NCBI GenBank assembly: GCA_025201705.1
Contig: MU616601.1
Location: forward strand, 23,923 to 87,922
Source: Dissophora ornata
Taxonomy: Eukaryota > Mortierellomycota > Mortierellomycetes > Mortierellales > Mortierellaceae
Direction of reading: 5' to 3'
DNA: 64,000 nt
In this document: positions 23,962 through 36,958 of the stretch, one piece after another
How positions within the stretch are numbered: the first letter of the stretch is position 1
Layout of the letters: each line of letters opens with the position of its first letter
Made by a program: the position numbers and the translations under genes
Notes under the pieces: generated by a model
The model's database searches: none
Seen by the model: only the letters and a program-made list of their open reading frames with translations
Told to the model about the DNA's origin: nothing

Positions 23962-26246
23962 ATGTCCGAGCAGAAGGAAGAATACGTCAACGAGAAGGCG
24001 TATGCCGACGAGAAGCTCGATATCGAGCGCTCGTCTGTCATTCTCGAGGAAGAAGAGAACTCCCCCATTCCTGAGGTCGCTGCCATCGTCTCCAACAAGG
24101 ATGACCCCAGCACCCCAGTCCTTACCTTCCGTTTCTGGGTCATGGCCGTCATCTTCTCCATCATCCTTTCCTTCTTCAACCAGTTCTTGTAAGTCCTGTC
24201 GCTCTTACTCTGACTCCCGCACATCATCATGGCGTAGTTCCGTGCCTGTGTTTATTGACCCCATGGCAATGATTACTTACCGTCACGACGATTTTCTCAT
24301 CCGATAGTTGGTTCCGTACTACTCCAATGACCATCTCCACCCTGGTCATTCAGCTGTTGTCCTACCCCTTCGGTAAATTCATGGCTAAGATCCTCCCTGC
24401 CGGTCGCCTCAACCCCGGCCCCTTCAACATCAAGGAGCATGTCTTGGTTGCCTTGACTGCCAACTGCGCTGGTGGTACCGCCTATGCCGTTGATATTATC
24501 GTTATCCAAAAGGTCTTCTACCATCAAGATTTCGGCTTCGGAGCCAACTTCCTTCTCATCCTGTGCACCCAGATGTTGGGTTATGGTATGGCTGGTGTCC
24601 TCCGTCGCTACCTTGTTTACCCCGCTGCCATGATCTGGCCCGCCAACTTGGTGCAGGTTGCCCTTTTCAACACCCTTCACCAGGATGAGGACCTTGCCCC
24701 CGGTCAGTGGACCCGATTCAGGTTCTTCTTGGTCGCCACCTTTGCCATGTTCTTGTACCAGTGGATTCCTGGTTTCCTCTTCCCTGTCGTCAGCTCCATT
24801 GCTTGGATCTGCTGGATCAAGCCCGACAACCTGGTTCTGTCCCAGCTTACCGGCGCTGGTGGTCTTGGATTTGGTGCCATCTCCTTGGACTGGAACAACA
24901 TTGTTGCCTTCTTGGGTTCCCCTTTGATCGTTCCCTGGTGGGCTCAGGTCAACATTGCCCTTGGTTTCTTCCTCATGGCTTGGGTCTTGGTCCCCATCGC
25001 CTACTACACCAACTTGTGGGAGGCTAAGAAGTTCCCCATTCTTACCTCGGGTCTATTCCGCGATAACGGCATGAAGTACGTCACTACTCAGATTCTTACT
25101 GACAACGTCTTGGATGAGGCCAAGTATGAGGCCTATGGCCCTCTCCGCATCTCGACTTTCTTCGCTTTGACCTATGGTATCGGTTTCGCTGGTCTCTCGT
25201 CCATGATCACTCACACCTGGTTGTACCACCGCCACAAGTTGGTTGCCCAGTGGAAGCAGTCTCGTGACCACGCCGAGGATATCCACCACAAGCTCATGCA
25301 GGCCTACCCCGAGGTTCCTGACTGGTGGTATGCAAGTCTCTTCGTTATCATGGCCATCGTTGCCATCATTACTTGTGAGATTTGGGACTACAAGCTCCCT
25401 TGGTGGGGCGTCATCTTGGCCATTGCTTTGGCTGCTGTCTTCTCACTCCCCGTGGGTCTCATTCAGGCTATCACCAACCAGCAGCCCGGTCTTAACATTA
25501 TTACCGAGTACGTTATTGGTTACATCCTCCCTGGTCACCCCATTGCCAACGTTACTTTCAAGACCCTCGGTTACATTTCCATGGCCCAAGCTATGACTTT
25601 CACCTCCGATCTTAAGCTCGGTCACTACATGAAGGTTCCTCCACGCGCCATGTTCTGGGCCCAGCTCCTCGGAACCATCATTGCCGGTCTTGTTAACTTG
25701 TTGACTGCCAACTGGCTCTTGTCTTCCCAGAAAGACGTCTGCACGTCCGAAAACAAGCTCTTCAGCTGCCCCTCCGCTACGACTTTCTATTCCGCCTCAG
25801 TCATCTGGGGAGTCATCTCGCCCAACCGTATGTTCGGTTCTTCATCCATGTACAACGCGATCAACTATTTCTTCTTGATTGGTTTCGTCCTCCCCATTCC
25901 ATTCTACTACCTCAAGAAGGCCTTCCCCAATGGTTGGTTGGAGTATGTCCACATCCCTGTGTTGTTGTCTGCCACCGGTATGATGCCTCCCGCCCAGGCT
26001 TACCACTACACCAACTGGTTGGCTCTTGGTTTTGCCTTCCAGTACTTTGCCCGCCGTTACCACCCCGAGTGGCATTTGCGTTTCACTTACGTCTTGTCAG
26101 CTGCCTTTGACTCTGGCGTTGCCTTCATGGTCCTGTTGTCGTTCTTCATCTTCACCATTCGCGACGCCAACATGCCCGATTGGTGGGGTACCCGCGGCGA
26201 CCTGTGCCCTCTGGAGAAGCATCCATACTACGCTCCCACTCCTTAA
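23962..26246 (+). CDS. Oligopeptide transporter (OPT family)
   Basis: Plasma-membrane, proton-coupled uptake of small peptides (tetra/pentapeptides or glutathione-like substrates in the family); the substrate cannot be told from sequence. Exons: 23962-24188 and 24308-26246; 721 residues, within the usual OPT size. After an acidic cytosolic N-terminus of about 55 residues, hydrophobic segments run to the end. Family markers include FFNQFFWFRT, NPGPFNIKEHVL (about 105-120), PANLVQVALFNTLH, and WWGVILAIALAAVFSLPVGLIQAITNQQPGLN split over the later half, with NVTFKTLGYISMAQAMTF. One intron only. Codon use is strongly C-ending, suggesting high expression. Confidence 0.95.
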
Positions 26247-27884
26247 AAAAATAATGATCGCAGTGTGTGCGAGAGTGAAGGAAAATCACCCAATATGTAG
26301 TATTTTTTTGTCATTCCCATTAAAAATATACCTGTAATAATTATCATCTTATATTTGAACGAATGCTGTGCTTGAAGGTGATTATGGATGTGCTGTGCGG
26401 ACTTCAAATTTGCAAGCAAATTTCGATAATGCTGGAGAAATGTGTGATACGGTGGCGAGGGAGAGGATAAGGCGTCTTGAATCGATGCTGCTGTGCTGGG
26501 GAGTGATCTGTGGGGCAACGACCCAAGGTTTGGAAGGCGACCGGTTGCTTGCTGTGTGTAAAGATGATTAGAATGACTAGAGAGAGCGTATGGGGTTGAA
26601 ACCATAAAGATAGGCAAGTGCTAAGTAGATGTGGTTGATATATTCTTGGCAAATGATGAATAAAGGTGTTCGTTGTTTGAATAAGATATGTGCATAGCGA
26701 GGAATGGAAGATGGGTGTAGAGTATCAGTCCTTAGATTGTGCGTTGGCTGAGTCCCTTTTATAAAGAAAAAAGACGGTGTTAGCGTTACAGTCGCGGCAC
26801 TGAGATCCGTGGTGTCTTGACTAAAAAGTTATCAATCCATAGACGGTGGAGTAGATCGGTAGCACATCCGAATATTCCGGATCGTCAGAAGAAATTGAGA
26901 GCACAAATCCCCGGTTATACCATCCATAAATATCCAAACATCCATTTCACGCTAACGATAACACCATTTTGAGTCAGGACTTCGGCATTTACTTTCATAA
27001 CAGATCACAAAAGGAAAAGACCTACACATCATGTACAGCAATACGCTTGGAAGAAGTTTTATTTAAAGTCAAAGGACAAGCATGGGTAAAAATGACCTAA
27101 ACCTAATTAGTGAATCGGACAGAAACATCCATGTTTGGCGCGGATATTGGTCACCGTGGCATTTTATCCGGATGCAAGAACATTTTCATAATTCCGTTCC
27201 AAAAAGGATATGTTCAACATGGCTAAACACATCTTTAATGCTTTAGAATACCACACCTCGGGGGGCGAAGTGTTCCCACTTCATTCTTCTCTTTCTTTCA
27301 CAAAAAAAAAAAAAAAAAACAAAGGCGAAGGCGAAAGAAAGAAAGAAAGAAAGAAATAACGCCTGAAGTCACGTAGCCGACAGAGTATGCGTTTGAAATA
27401 CGTCGCAGGTTGTTTTAAAGCCCAGATACGCGGATACATAGTCAATTACATGAAGCAACGTTCGAAAGCGACCTTACCTCATTTGAACATGACCATAGTT
27501 TTGAAGGAAGTAGCACACTTGAAGATCGGGAGAATCACGCTGCACATAAAATTTCAGCGCTCATTATCCGTATTGCAAATCCGCGCTGCAATGTATCCTG
27601 TAGTCCTGTGCGTCTACTTTTTACACTCTGCGAGCTCTGGACGTCCCTCTGCCACTATTGTTGGTGGCGCGGAAACTCAGTAGGAAATAGCGCACGTGAC
27701 CATGAAGCGCGAAACTTAAAGAAAACACGACAAAACGTTGAGCATCGCATTGCCTCTCACATTTCAGGAACATCGACAGTACAAAGGAACTACACAGAAT
27801 CAGTAGACGAGGCCAAGTACCTTGGTTACTTATGCCCTCAATAGTTCATCCATTTTAACGCACATAAGCTCTGCGGTCAACAGG
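26247..27884. other. Intergenic region between OPT gene and NUF2
   Basis: No supported gene. It contains a poly-A run (about 27301-27319) followed by GAAA repeats (27335-27357). Minus-strand frames overlapping the end of the OPT gene are shadows. Confidence 0.4.
27301..27357. repeat. Poly-A run plus GAAA microsatellite
   Basis: About 18 adenines, a short GC-containing spacer, then six or so GAAA units. Confidence 0.8.
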
Positions 27885-29782
27885 ATGAATAACTTTCGCC
27901 AATCATTAATGGGCCGCCCATCCTTGGCGGGTCGTCAGTCATTTGCTGGTCGGCAATCTTTAATGGGCAGGTCAGGATCCAGCATCCCTAGACCCACCGG
28001 CAGTACCAATTCCAATTCGAAACTCAACGCGAGCGACCTCCACCTTCCGCGTTCTGCCAAGGAAGTCTATCATTTTCCATTACTCAAACTTGAGGCGATC
28101 GTCTCGTGTTTGAAGGACGTGGAGGTCTCGTCGACAGAGGATGAACTGGCGAGACCGACTCCACAAAAGATGCTGCTCGTCTATGAGACCTTTCTGGATA
28201 TTGTCACTGGAAAATTGAGGGATGATTGCATACTGGACGATATTCAGAGCATGGATATCACAGCATATCCGGTACTGCGAAAAATTTTAACGCTTTGTTG
28301 GTTCTTCATTTTCGTTTGCATTTACTGAAGCTAACCTTGTCTGCCTTTTATTATCATCTGTAGGAATTCTTGATTGATGGTGTCCGGTTCTATGTATTCT
28401 TGTACCAACTGTAAGAACCCCAGGGAACAAATTATGGAAATGTTAAAACTTGTGTGTCTCCATTGCGATCGTGTTCCGGAGACATAACACTAGTATTGAC
28501 TTCGTCTTACGATTTTGTTCTCTCCTCAAAGGGCAGGCATGATGCACGAAGTCGGCGTATCGGACTTCACTTCAAGGGACATGACAAAGCCCGAGGCAGA
28601 GCGTGTCCGCCGGGTACTCAGTGCGGTGATCAACTTTGCAAAGTTCAAAGAGGATCGACAAGGATTCTTCCTGGATGAGTTAAAGGCGACTGAGGACATA
28701 GTGATGGCCATCGAAAATAGCGACAGAGAGCATGAGTACCTAACAATGGAGCTCGAGACACTCAAGTACGTATAATACAACAGGAGTGAGGACGAAATCA
28801 AGCACTCCTATGCTGAATACTTTGCTTTCCATTTCTGAATTTGTTTTTATTAGGCAAAGGAAACTTGCACAGGAGCCAAAGGTGGAGGAGCAAAAAGCTA
28901 TCAATCAGCATTTGGATGCAGAGCTAGAGGTGTACAAGAAGCGGGAATTTGAAACGAAGAAGCAAAAGGATGAAGTTATCAAAGAGAGAATGGCCTTGAG
29001 TGAACGACACGTAAGAAGCCTGTTTCTTTGTTTCTCGTAATGCTTTTTGCGAATTATGGAGAGTATCAGCACATTTCCACGACCAGCCAACTGACTTGCT
29101 AATTACGTCCGCGTGTGCTCTCTTTTCCATTCTACAGAAAGAGCTTACTACTGCTCTGGAAAAAGCAACAAAAGATCTCACCGCGCTCCAGGCGCAACGG
29201 GTGGATGTTCCTGAGACCCTTGAACAGGATCTTGTTCAAATCCCGCAATCTATCTTCTCGGTTCAGACACAAATCGACCAACATCGAAAACAGTCTCAAG
29301 GCCGGTATGCGGATGTTGAGCGTATGGAATCCGTGCCGAGGGATCTGGCGATGGTCCTGGAGGTGATGCACGATACAATGGCCCTACTAGATAACTCACA
29401 AAGGGATGCATCGGGGGTGGATTCAGTCAAGTCGCAGATCGAAAGAGAGAGTCTGACGGTGTCGACATGCAAGACAAGGCTGGATCAAAATGAGAGACAA
29501 ACCAAAAATTTGGAAGAAAAATCGGCGAGTTTGATGAGGACTCAACAGTCCAGACGCACGCAACAGGAGATGGAGAGTATGGAACAGGAGAAGAGTCGCC
29601 AAGAGGCTGAAGAGAAGCTGATGGAGAGTCGGCGGGCACTAGAGGAGGCACGGCGGAGGCAGGTAGAGATCATACAAAGAGAAGAAAAGTGGGCGCAGGA
29701 AGTGGCGGCGGCGATGGAGAACCTGAAGCATCAGTTTGAGTGCTATGGGACAGAGGTTCTGCAGGCACTGCGAACGAACTGA
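27885..29782 (+). CDS. NUF2: Kinetochore protein Nuf2
   Basis: Subunit of the Ndc80 complex, which links kinetochores to spindle microtubules. Exons: 27885-28271, 28364-28410, 28532-28765, 28854-29010, 29138-29782; 489 residues, phases closing. The N-terminus is a short basic repeat-like leader (GRPSLAGRQS..GRQS), then the CH-like head with FPLLKLEAIVSCLKDVEV (about 65-85), RPTPQKMLLVYETFLDI, FLIDGVRFYVFLYQLAGMMH and FTSRDMTKPEAERVRRVLSA. From about residue 200 to the end it is coiled coil. The first in-frame ATG (27885) was taken as the start. It converges with the repeat-protein gene, whose stop is 137 bp away. Confidence 0.93.
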
Positions 29783-29919
29783 GTTATCTCATATTTCATT
29801 ATCCTGAATATTGTATTTTAATTAATTAAAAGAGAATTTATTACTATTATCATTATCATTATCATGTTGAATATTCTGTAATAACAACCAGTCCCAACAA
29901 GGAGAAGACCAAGTTTTGA

Positions 29920-32900
29920 TTACAAGCGCTGCTTGCCCTTGTTGCTAGAGCTGCGGCGACCCATCAAACGGCGAAAGAATCCACCGCTGCTGTGGTGGCG
30001 CTGAGCGCTAGCATGGGTTTGGCCGTTTTGCGTTTGTGCATTGGGAGCCGGGGTCGTCTGCTGCTGGATAGTGACGTCCTCATTGACATCACCACTGTAG
30101 AAAGTGGTAGTTGTAGTGGTCTTCATCCAGACAACATCCTCGCCGGGCTTGACCTGAGGAACGGGGCCGCTGTAAGAGACGGGGATGGCGGAAGCGACGC
30201 GGTTAGCAGAATCGATGTGGCGATTCGTGATCCCACCAGAAGAGTCAGTGGCGCTGATAGGAGTGATATTGTTGCTGTTATGGGAGTTCATAGCAGCAAC
30301 ACCAACCACCGCAGCGCCAGTGGCAGTAGCAGCAGCAGCAGGCATGGCGGAGCTAGGCTTCATCGTGGCCGTGGCCGTGGGTGTGTTGCTCACCGTAGTA
30401 GTCGTAGTGGGCTTGCTGATGTTGGCAGCTGGAGCTGAAGCTGTGTTGACCACAGGAGTAGTAGTCGTTGGCTTGCTGATGTTAGTAGCTGGTGTTGAAG
30501 GTGTGTTAATAGCAGGGGTGGTAGTCGTGGGCTTGCTCACGTTCGTAGCTGTATTGGTCTTTGTCGCTTCCTTGACACCGATAGCGGCGGCGGTCGTCGC
30601 GGCAGCTGCAGCAGCGGGGGCAGCGATCTTCTCGCCCATAGGAAGAATTGTCTTCGGGTCAGTCAACTTCAAATCCCTGGGATCCGCAGGGCCATATTCG
30701 GATGGAAGATGTGCCACCTCCTTGACGTTCTCCGTTTGAGTGCGCCTCTGGGTCTCAGCAGTAATTGGAATTGTTTGATTGTCGGTTAAGGGACGAAGAG
30801 TCTTAGGGTCAGTGAAGTTCAAAGCCGTGGGATTGGCAGTTTCAGTTGCCATAGCGGTGGTGTTGGTAGTCTTAGGAGCCTGAACATCGGCACTATGGGA
30901 AGGCTTAACTGCCGTGGCAGCACCTGCAGCAGCGCCAGCGGCAATCTTCTCACCCATGGGACGAAGAGTCCTTGGGTCAGTCAAGTTTAAGTCCTTGGGA
31001 TCAGCGGGACCGTATTCCGATGGGAGATGCAAAATATCCTTGATTTTCTCGGTCAAAGGACGCTTGTAAGTCTTGGCAGGGACAGGAATAGTTCGAACAT
31101 CGGTTACGGGCCGGAGAGTCTTGGGGTCTGTGAAGTTCAACGTCGCGGGACTGGCAGTTCCAGTTGCCATAGCGGTGGTGTTGGCAGCCTCAGGAGCCTG
31201 AGCGTCGGCGCGATGGGAAGACTTGGCTGCGGTGGCAGCACCTGCAATGGTGGCACCTGCTACAGCGCCAGCGGCAATCTTCTCACCCATGGGACGGAGA
31301 GTCCTCGGGTCAGTCAAGTTTAAGTCCTTGGGATCAGCGGGACCGTATTCCGATGGGAGATGCAAAACATCCTTGACTTTCTCGGTCAAAGGACGCTTGT
31401 AAGTCTCGGCAGGGACAGGGATGGTTCGAACGTCGGTCACAGGCCGGAGAGTCTTGGGGTCTGTGAAAGTCAACGAGTTGGTGTCATGCATGCCCAAAGC
31501 ATCCTTGATTTTCTCACCCAAGGTGCGATGAGTCTCTGTTGTGTTCTGAGCAGAGCTGGCCAGAGCACCAGCTGCGGTAGCAGCAGCAACAGCGGCAGGG
31601 GCAGCTGTACTGCGTTCGTTTCCCATGTATCTTGTGTCAAATTTGGGCGCGGATGCGGCAGTAGTGGTCTTCTGGCGCGTATCGTCGACAGGCTTGACAA
31701 CGAGGCGACGAATGTCACCAGTAGGAGTAGAGTCAGAAGAGGTAGTGCCAGTAGGCACAGAGGTAGCGCGCTCTCCAGCTGATGAAAGCATAGTCGTGTC
31801 AACGACTCCCTTGTTGTGAGGCATCGTCATCTTAGATCCCATATAGGCGCCTGCGCCTGCAGCTGCAGCCACAGGGGCTCCAGTCTTGAAGGCGTCTTCG
31901 TAGGGGTGATGTGGGAAATGCTCAAGGTACTCCTCAGGAACGTACTCCTGGACTTCATAGATTTGTGGAGGAGCAGAATACGTGGCAATGGTCGTGGTGT
32001 TGTGTCTAATCGGTAGCAAGTGCTCATGTCCAACCTTCATACCGGCAGCCTTGGTAGCATATTCTTGCTGGTTCAACAAGACCTTGGCGTTCGTCATGGC
32101 GTACTGGTGAGAGCTATCCTTGGGGATCGCGTGATGTTTGATGTGGAAAATCTCCTCAACTCGATCCACTATAGATGCCGTATGAGGAGTGGGAGATCTG
32201 TATGTGGCAGCTGATTTACCAGCAGCAGTAGTGCCGATCGTAGCGGCAACAGCTTTGGGATCCATACTGCTGTCGCTCAAGATATCCGAGGGTGGCTGTG
32301 CAATCGGGATGCGCTTCACCTCAGAGGTGTCCGACGTGGGTTGGTAATGATTTCCAAGAGCGGTAGCACCTAGACCAGTAGCAGCCGCCCCGGCGGCCGC
32401 ACCAGTACCAAAGCGACCAGCGCGGCTATCAGATGGAGTGGAAACATTACCCTATGAAGCGCCAGATGTACACGTGCTCATTAGACGACATGAACACAAC
32501 CAGCAGTGTGTCTCTGTAGTTACATTTTTCAAAGACTGGTTCAAAACTTACACTCATATTATATTGTGTCAAAGGTTTCTTCATCGGAATCTGGGTTGCA
32601 TCTTCATCAGGAAGGCGATCCATGGGGCCAATAGGCTTAATTGCGCTCGTCTGTTCGGAGAATTCGTGATTTTCCCTGGCTCCACCGCTCCCGATCGCAG
32701 ACTGGTTCGAGATTGGAAGGAATTTGTCTTTGACATCATAGTGACCATAGTCATCGTTTCCGTCATTATGATTGATCAACTTCTTGGCCGCAGCAATTAC
32801 CGTGGCTCCGGCAGCAGCAGCACCTGTAGTCGCAGTCGTGGCTTTAGCCTTGACCGTATTAGACAAGCAGGGTTGCTCGATATTTTGGCTGTCATTGGAC

Positions 32901-33112
32901 ATGGCGGCTCCTCCCACGGTGGGACCGGCCACCTCGAAGGAAGATCCGAAGGGATTAGTTACATTGGTCGCCCTCATGGATGCGGCTGCGGGGGTCCCAC
33001 GAGTAACAGAGGTATTCTGGCCACTGTCGATCAAGTTGCTGTAAGTAGAGGCGTGGGCTGTGTTGGTTTTGAACCCGCCGGGCATGCTGAGTTTATCCTC
33101 GTCTCGTTGCAT
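29920..33112 (-). CDS. Large Ala/Thr-rich protein with internal ~110-residue tandem repeats
   Basis: Function unknown. Minus-strand exons: 33112-32552 and 32451-29920, joined by a GTAAGT...TAG intron; 1030 residues, largely low-complexity and probably disordered. The centre holds three long repeats, each built from blocks such as FTDPKTLRPVTD, RTIPVP.TYKRPLTEK, HLPSEYGPADPKDLNLTDPR and TLRPMGEKIAAGA, with the third copy diverged. Further on are three shorter copies of a roughly 20-residue unit (SKPTTTTP..NT). The C-terminus contains KPGEDVVWMKTTTTT and a basic end (RRLMGRRSSSNKGKQRL). No signal peptide or membrane segment is clear. It may be a cytoskeletal, septal or membrane-associated scaffold, but nothing in the sequence decides this. 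Repeats one and two are nearly identical in DNA. Confidence 0.85.
30370..30550 (-). repeat. Short in-frame minisatellite (about 60-bp units)
   Basis: Three copies of a unit coding SKPTTTTP plus an Asn-Thr/Ala-rich spacer, within the same repeat-protein gene. Confidence 0.75.
30600..31476 (-). repeat. Intragenic tandem repeats of the Ala/Thr-rich protein
   Basis: Three in-frame units: about 31141-31476, 30826-31140 and 30600-30825. The first two differ by few substitutions; the third is more diverged. A preceding partial copy (EKIKDALGMH) lies just outside. Confidence 0.85.
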
Positions 33113-33957
33113 GTTGATCGGGCTGTTGCGCTTTTGAGAGATTTACAAGTTAGGATTAAGGAGGTTTGGGGTTAATGGTAAAGTATTACAAAGGTTATTT
33201 GCAAGGGAGATTATGGCGCTGAAAGCGATGGGAGGGAGAGGAAGTTGGTGGTGAAAAAAAAAGAAGAATAAAAACTGAGCAGCTGGGACTCCTTGGCTCA
33301 TTGAAATACGCTTTCGACACTGGCAGATGTCCCGCCTCCTATGCATTTGATAAAGACGCCAGTGTCTCAGACACTTTTTTTTTTCTTCTTTTTACACGAC
33401 CTTATTCCCATTGCATCTGAACATCTGAACAACTGAACGCGGTCAGGTAAGACACCGAGGTGTTTCATTAAAAGATTAAAAGATTTCATTGGCTGTACAG
33501 AACGCGCCTTTTCTGGCTGGAGCCATTAAGAAGCACTGGAGAGCATGTGTGCGCTTTGCACAACACAGGGGAGCAACGCTGTTGGTGGCAAACCAATTAT
33601 GCGGCGAGCAGAGCTCATCAGTACTGTTTATGACATCTTTTTGAACCACATCGTAGACAGGTAAGCTCTATACACGCGCTTGTCCATTTATCTATGCATG
33701 AATGTCTCGCTGCTCCCAGAGCGGATATGTCTATGATGAAGCCCAACCGACACCCGCTCTCTGCATGCTAACGGATATTCATCATGTGCGCATGGTGCCA
33801 AAAAAAAAAAAAACGATGTGCGAGATCACATGACCTTGCAGTCTGTGGAGACTCGCAGTCTGCGCTTCTCATGGTCATGTCTGCAACTGGTCAACTTTTC
33901 GGCATTAGATCCTCTTTTATTAACAATCTACATCACCAACACTCAAAGTTCACTAAA
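33113..33957. promoter_or_regulatory. Divergent promoter region: repeat protein / cytochrome b5 protein
   Basis: No gene seen. It holds A/T runs (33255-33270, 33376-33384, 33801-33813) and the leaders of the two flanking divergent genes. Confidence 0.4.
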
Positions 33958-34818
33958 ATGGACGAACAACAAAGAATCAAGCATCGCAAGCAGCAAAAGG
34001 AGAACAGAGCTGACCTGAATGAGGAGCATTCGCATGTGAAGAAATCGAAAGTATCCACCAGTCAAAAGCAAGCAAGCTGGAAGCAATCCCTTCTTCAGGG
34101 ATTCTTGCTCTCTGTCGTGTTCCTCTTCCTGTCATCCTATCTGATCACTGACACGTGGCTCTGGGGCTACAATGGCAAATACGCAAACTGGCGTCAATGG
34201 GTTCCGGTAACGGCTCTTTGTTGTTACTGTTCGCGACTTGCGCAACACGCGATAGTGCTCGAACCCTGACACGCTACTCTTTCCTTCTCGCATTTCATGA
34301 TGTATGTCAGAGAAAGCAAATTGTGCTCACGCAAGAAGAACTGACTCAGTATGACGGCTCAGACCCTACCAAGCCGATCTATCTGGCTGTCAAGGGCGAA
34401 GTCTTTGACGTGTCTGCTGGCCGCCCCTATTATGCCAAAGGCGGGGGATACGGGTTCTTTTCCGGAAAGGATGCCTCGCGCGCCTACACGACGGGATGTT
34501 TCCAGACACATCTCACGCATGATCTCCGAGGACTTTCGCCTCAGCAACTTGCGGTATGTGCTTCTCGGGATTTCAATAGCCTCTGTGCTCTGACACTCAG
34601 GCGGTAGAGATGGCAGAGGCTTCATGTATGAGTACTTATCACTTTCTTCTCATCTGATCCCTGGAACCAAACAGGATGTAGATGGCTGGGCCACTTTTTA
34701 TCGCGACCATCCGAAGTACTTCAAGATTGGCACAGTGATTTTGGATCCGATCGATCCAAACTCGCCGCTACCTGAAGACTGTCACAAGCCTGTAGCACCC
34801 AAACCCGAATCTTCGTGA
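33958..34818 (+). CDS. Membrane-anchored cytochrome b5-like heme-binding protein (MAPR/neuferricin type)
   Basis: Likely heme-binding regulator or electron-transfer partner in the endomembrane system, as for MAPR proteins (PGRMC, neuferricin). Exons: 33958-34206, 34311-34553, 34675-34818; 211 residues. A Lys-rich N-terminus precedes one membrane helix (about 47-63, LLQGFLLSVVFLFLSSYLI). The heme domain follows: LTQEELTQYDGSDPTKPIYL, KGEVFDVSAGRPYY, GGGYGFFSGKDASRAYTTGC and DGWATFYRDHPKYFKIGTV. MAPR domains use Tyr near this region to bind heme in place of the His pair of true cytochrome b5. The second intron (34554-34674) was set so that QQLA joins DVDGWATFY as in the family. Confidence 0.88.
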
Positions 34819-36958
34819 GTTGATGAAAAGACATGGCAACGTTGGGCTAGGCTACTACTAGGACATTCAAATAAACAATGTGTCGTAAGACAGGTAAAGG
34901 TGGCTTTAGAAGGGGGAGCGTCATTTCCGAAATGCAAAAGCCATGCCTATCACACTGTCATCAATATAAGCCGATGCGTGTCGGCTCATCTCACCTCCGT
35001 TCCATGTCCCTCTGCTACGCACGCCACTCTCAGCGTCTCCTCACCCCCCTACCGTCCTCCACGTAATTCCATTCAGGGTGTTGCGATAGGTGTCGTCACT
35101 GTTCTCCAAGGATTCCGGCGCGATCCTCGCTTTCTGATCCAAGATACCGAAATGCAAAGCTATCCATCTCTTGTCGCTCCTGTTTATTCATAATTATCGA
35201 TTGTGGTCCGCGGTCCATCTCGTTTCGATACACAGAGCTTGTTTATTGCGCTTTCATTTACGCCACCATTCAAGCTGGAAGCTTCTTTGACTCGGAAGAG
35301 TGTAAAAGCGAGCCTCTTTCTTCTCTTCCCTTCTCTTCGCTTTTTCTTCTCTTTTCTCCATTCGCCACCACAGGAACTTCAAGTAAGTCCAAAATGCCTT
35401 TTTCTTCGCTCTCTCCACAGCCGGTACACTCTCTCGACGTTTCTTTCCCTCTCTCTCATTTTCTCCTCACTTCTTGGACCACGTCTAGTGTTTGCTTGAC
35501 TTCTCTGTCTTTCCTTGTTTCCACGAGTTTCTTTATTGTTGTTGTCGTTTTGCGGCTATCCACAAAAGGACAGCGAGAAATGGGGTGAGGGCGATAGTTC
35601 GAGGATTAACCAAGCTCTCCTCTTCTGAATACCGTAGCGCGTACCTGGAGCTCGCCCCGCGCGTTGAAGCGATACGTGGTCGCGAATCCGGTCCTATGGC
35701 TCTTTTAGCCTGTAAGTCTCTGCGACCCTCTTTAACAACCTGTTCAGAACACGAAGTTCAGATTCAATGCATAGGACACATGTCTAAAAAATAAGAAGCG
35801 AAAGGAGAAATGTTAAGAGTCGCACTCGTTGCTCCGCTGTGGCCATCACAAGTATTATCTTCCCGAGAAAGTCCTATCCGTCACAGGAGTCTCTGCTGGA
35901 CGATCGTCACAAGTGCAGGCGTTACTATTGACTTCAGGGGCGGCTACATCTGTCTTTGCGGATTAGACTCACTATCGTCTGATGTCAAGGCGCTTGGGTC
36001 ATATCGGTATATTGCTAGGACCCATCGCGGATCACATAGTCCACACCCTGCCACAGCCATTCCAAGAATTGGTTCGGTTCTGAGCTGACAAGGTTGTTGG
36101 CGATGGCAGCGGAATATGGCTTTATCAGAAAGTGGCTTTATCGGAAGGATATATGAGCATAGGATTCAAGACGCTTAAGTCTAGAAACTTGAGTTGCGAG
36201 AGGCGCAAAAGGAGACGACGTGCGGTAATAAAATACCTTCTTTCAAAATGACAATAGCCTCTGAAGATATCTTTAACAATACTCCGTGATGTGATGTGCA
36301 CGCCTCATTACCATTACTCCTGCCGCTTGAGTGCTCCTGCCGCTTTCCCATGCACGTGCCGCTGACATTTATGCCATGCTGTCGAGTTTTAGGAGGTGAT
36401 CGCAGAGGGAACGATGTAAAATAGCAAGCGCTTGCTGGCGTCGTTTTTCTTGGAAACACACAATGCCTCTCTCCGCCTTGCTTGTCCATCTCTCCTTGAA
36501 GGCTTGGAGGTTCAGGTTCTTTACGGCTGCGCAGCTCTTTGCTGCCGGTCCCTTGTCTCTCCTTGATATAGGTTATATACGATTGCAACTCTGCAAGGAT
36601 TATGCGCGAAAGGAGATGATATTTTAATGAGCTCCTCTCTCCCTCGCTTTCTTTGAATAGCTGAGAATGAGTTTTCGTAGGACGATGCTCCGTATTCACA
36701 GCGCCGTCACCACAGGTATTGACCCATGCTCAATTGCATGCAAGCTATATCCTTGGCTATGGGCTTTGTGGGGATTCCAGCCACGGTCTCTTAAGATCCT
36801 ACCATGACTTTATTCATATTTTGCTTTGTTTTCTTCTTCACCATCACCTCTACCTTCACCAGAGCAGATATTACTACGCGCACGTAAAGCTCTTGTTCGG
36901 CCTTGACTTCCAATATACCTCTCGCAATACGCTCAAAATATCGACTAAGATAATCAAC
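34819..36958. other. 2.1-kb region with only weak coding signals
   Basis: A very CT-rich stretch (35300-35560) looks like a fungal leader. After it, a plus-strand segment (35600-35713, reading LTKLSSSEYRSAYLELAPRV) could join, through a GTAAGT donor at about 35713 and an acceptor near 35880, to a short open frame ending at 35966. I found no start codon to anchor it. A 172-residue minus-strand frame at 36181-36699 has no recognisable feature. Neither is supported enough to call. Confidence 0.25.

Noticed and set aside
30185..30739. 184-codon plus-strand frame opposite the repeat protein
   Set aside because: Ala/Val-rich product is the antisense shadow of the Ala/Thr-rich coding sequence.
34576..34620. 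Possible extra exon in the cytochrome b5 gene after an ACTCAG acceptor
   Set aside because: It cannot be joined in phase to the DVDGWATFY exon; skipping it gives the family sequence.
36181..36699. 172-codon minus-strand frame
   Set aside because: No domain, signal or splice context; length alone is not enough.
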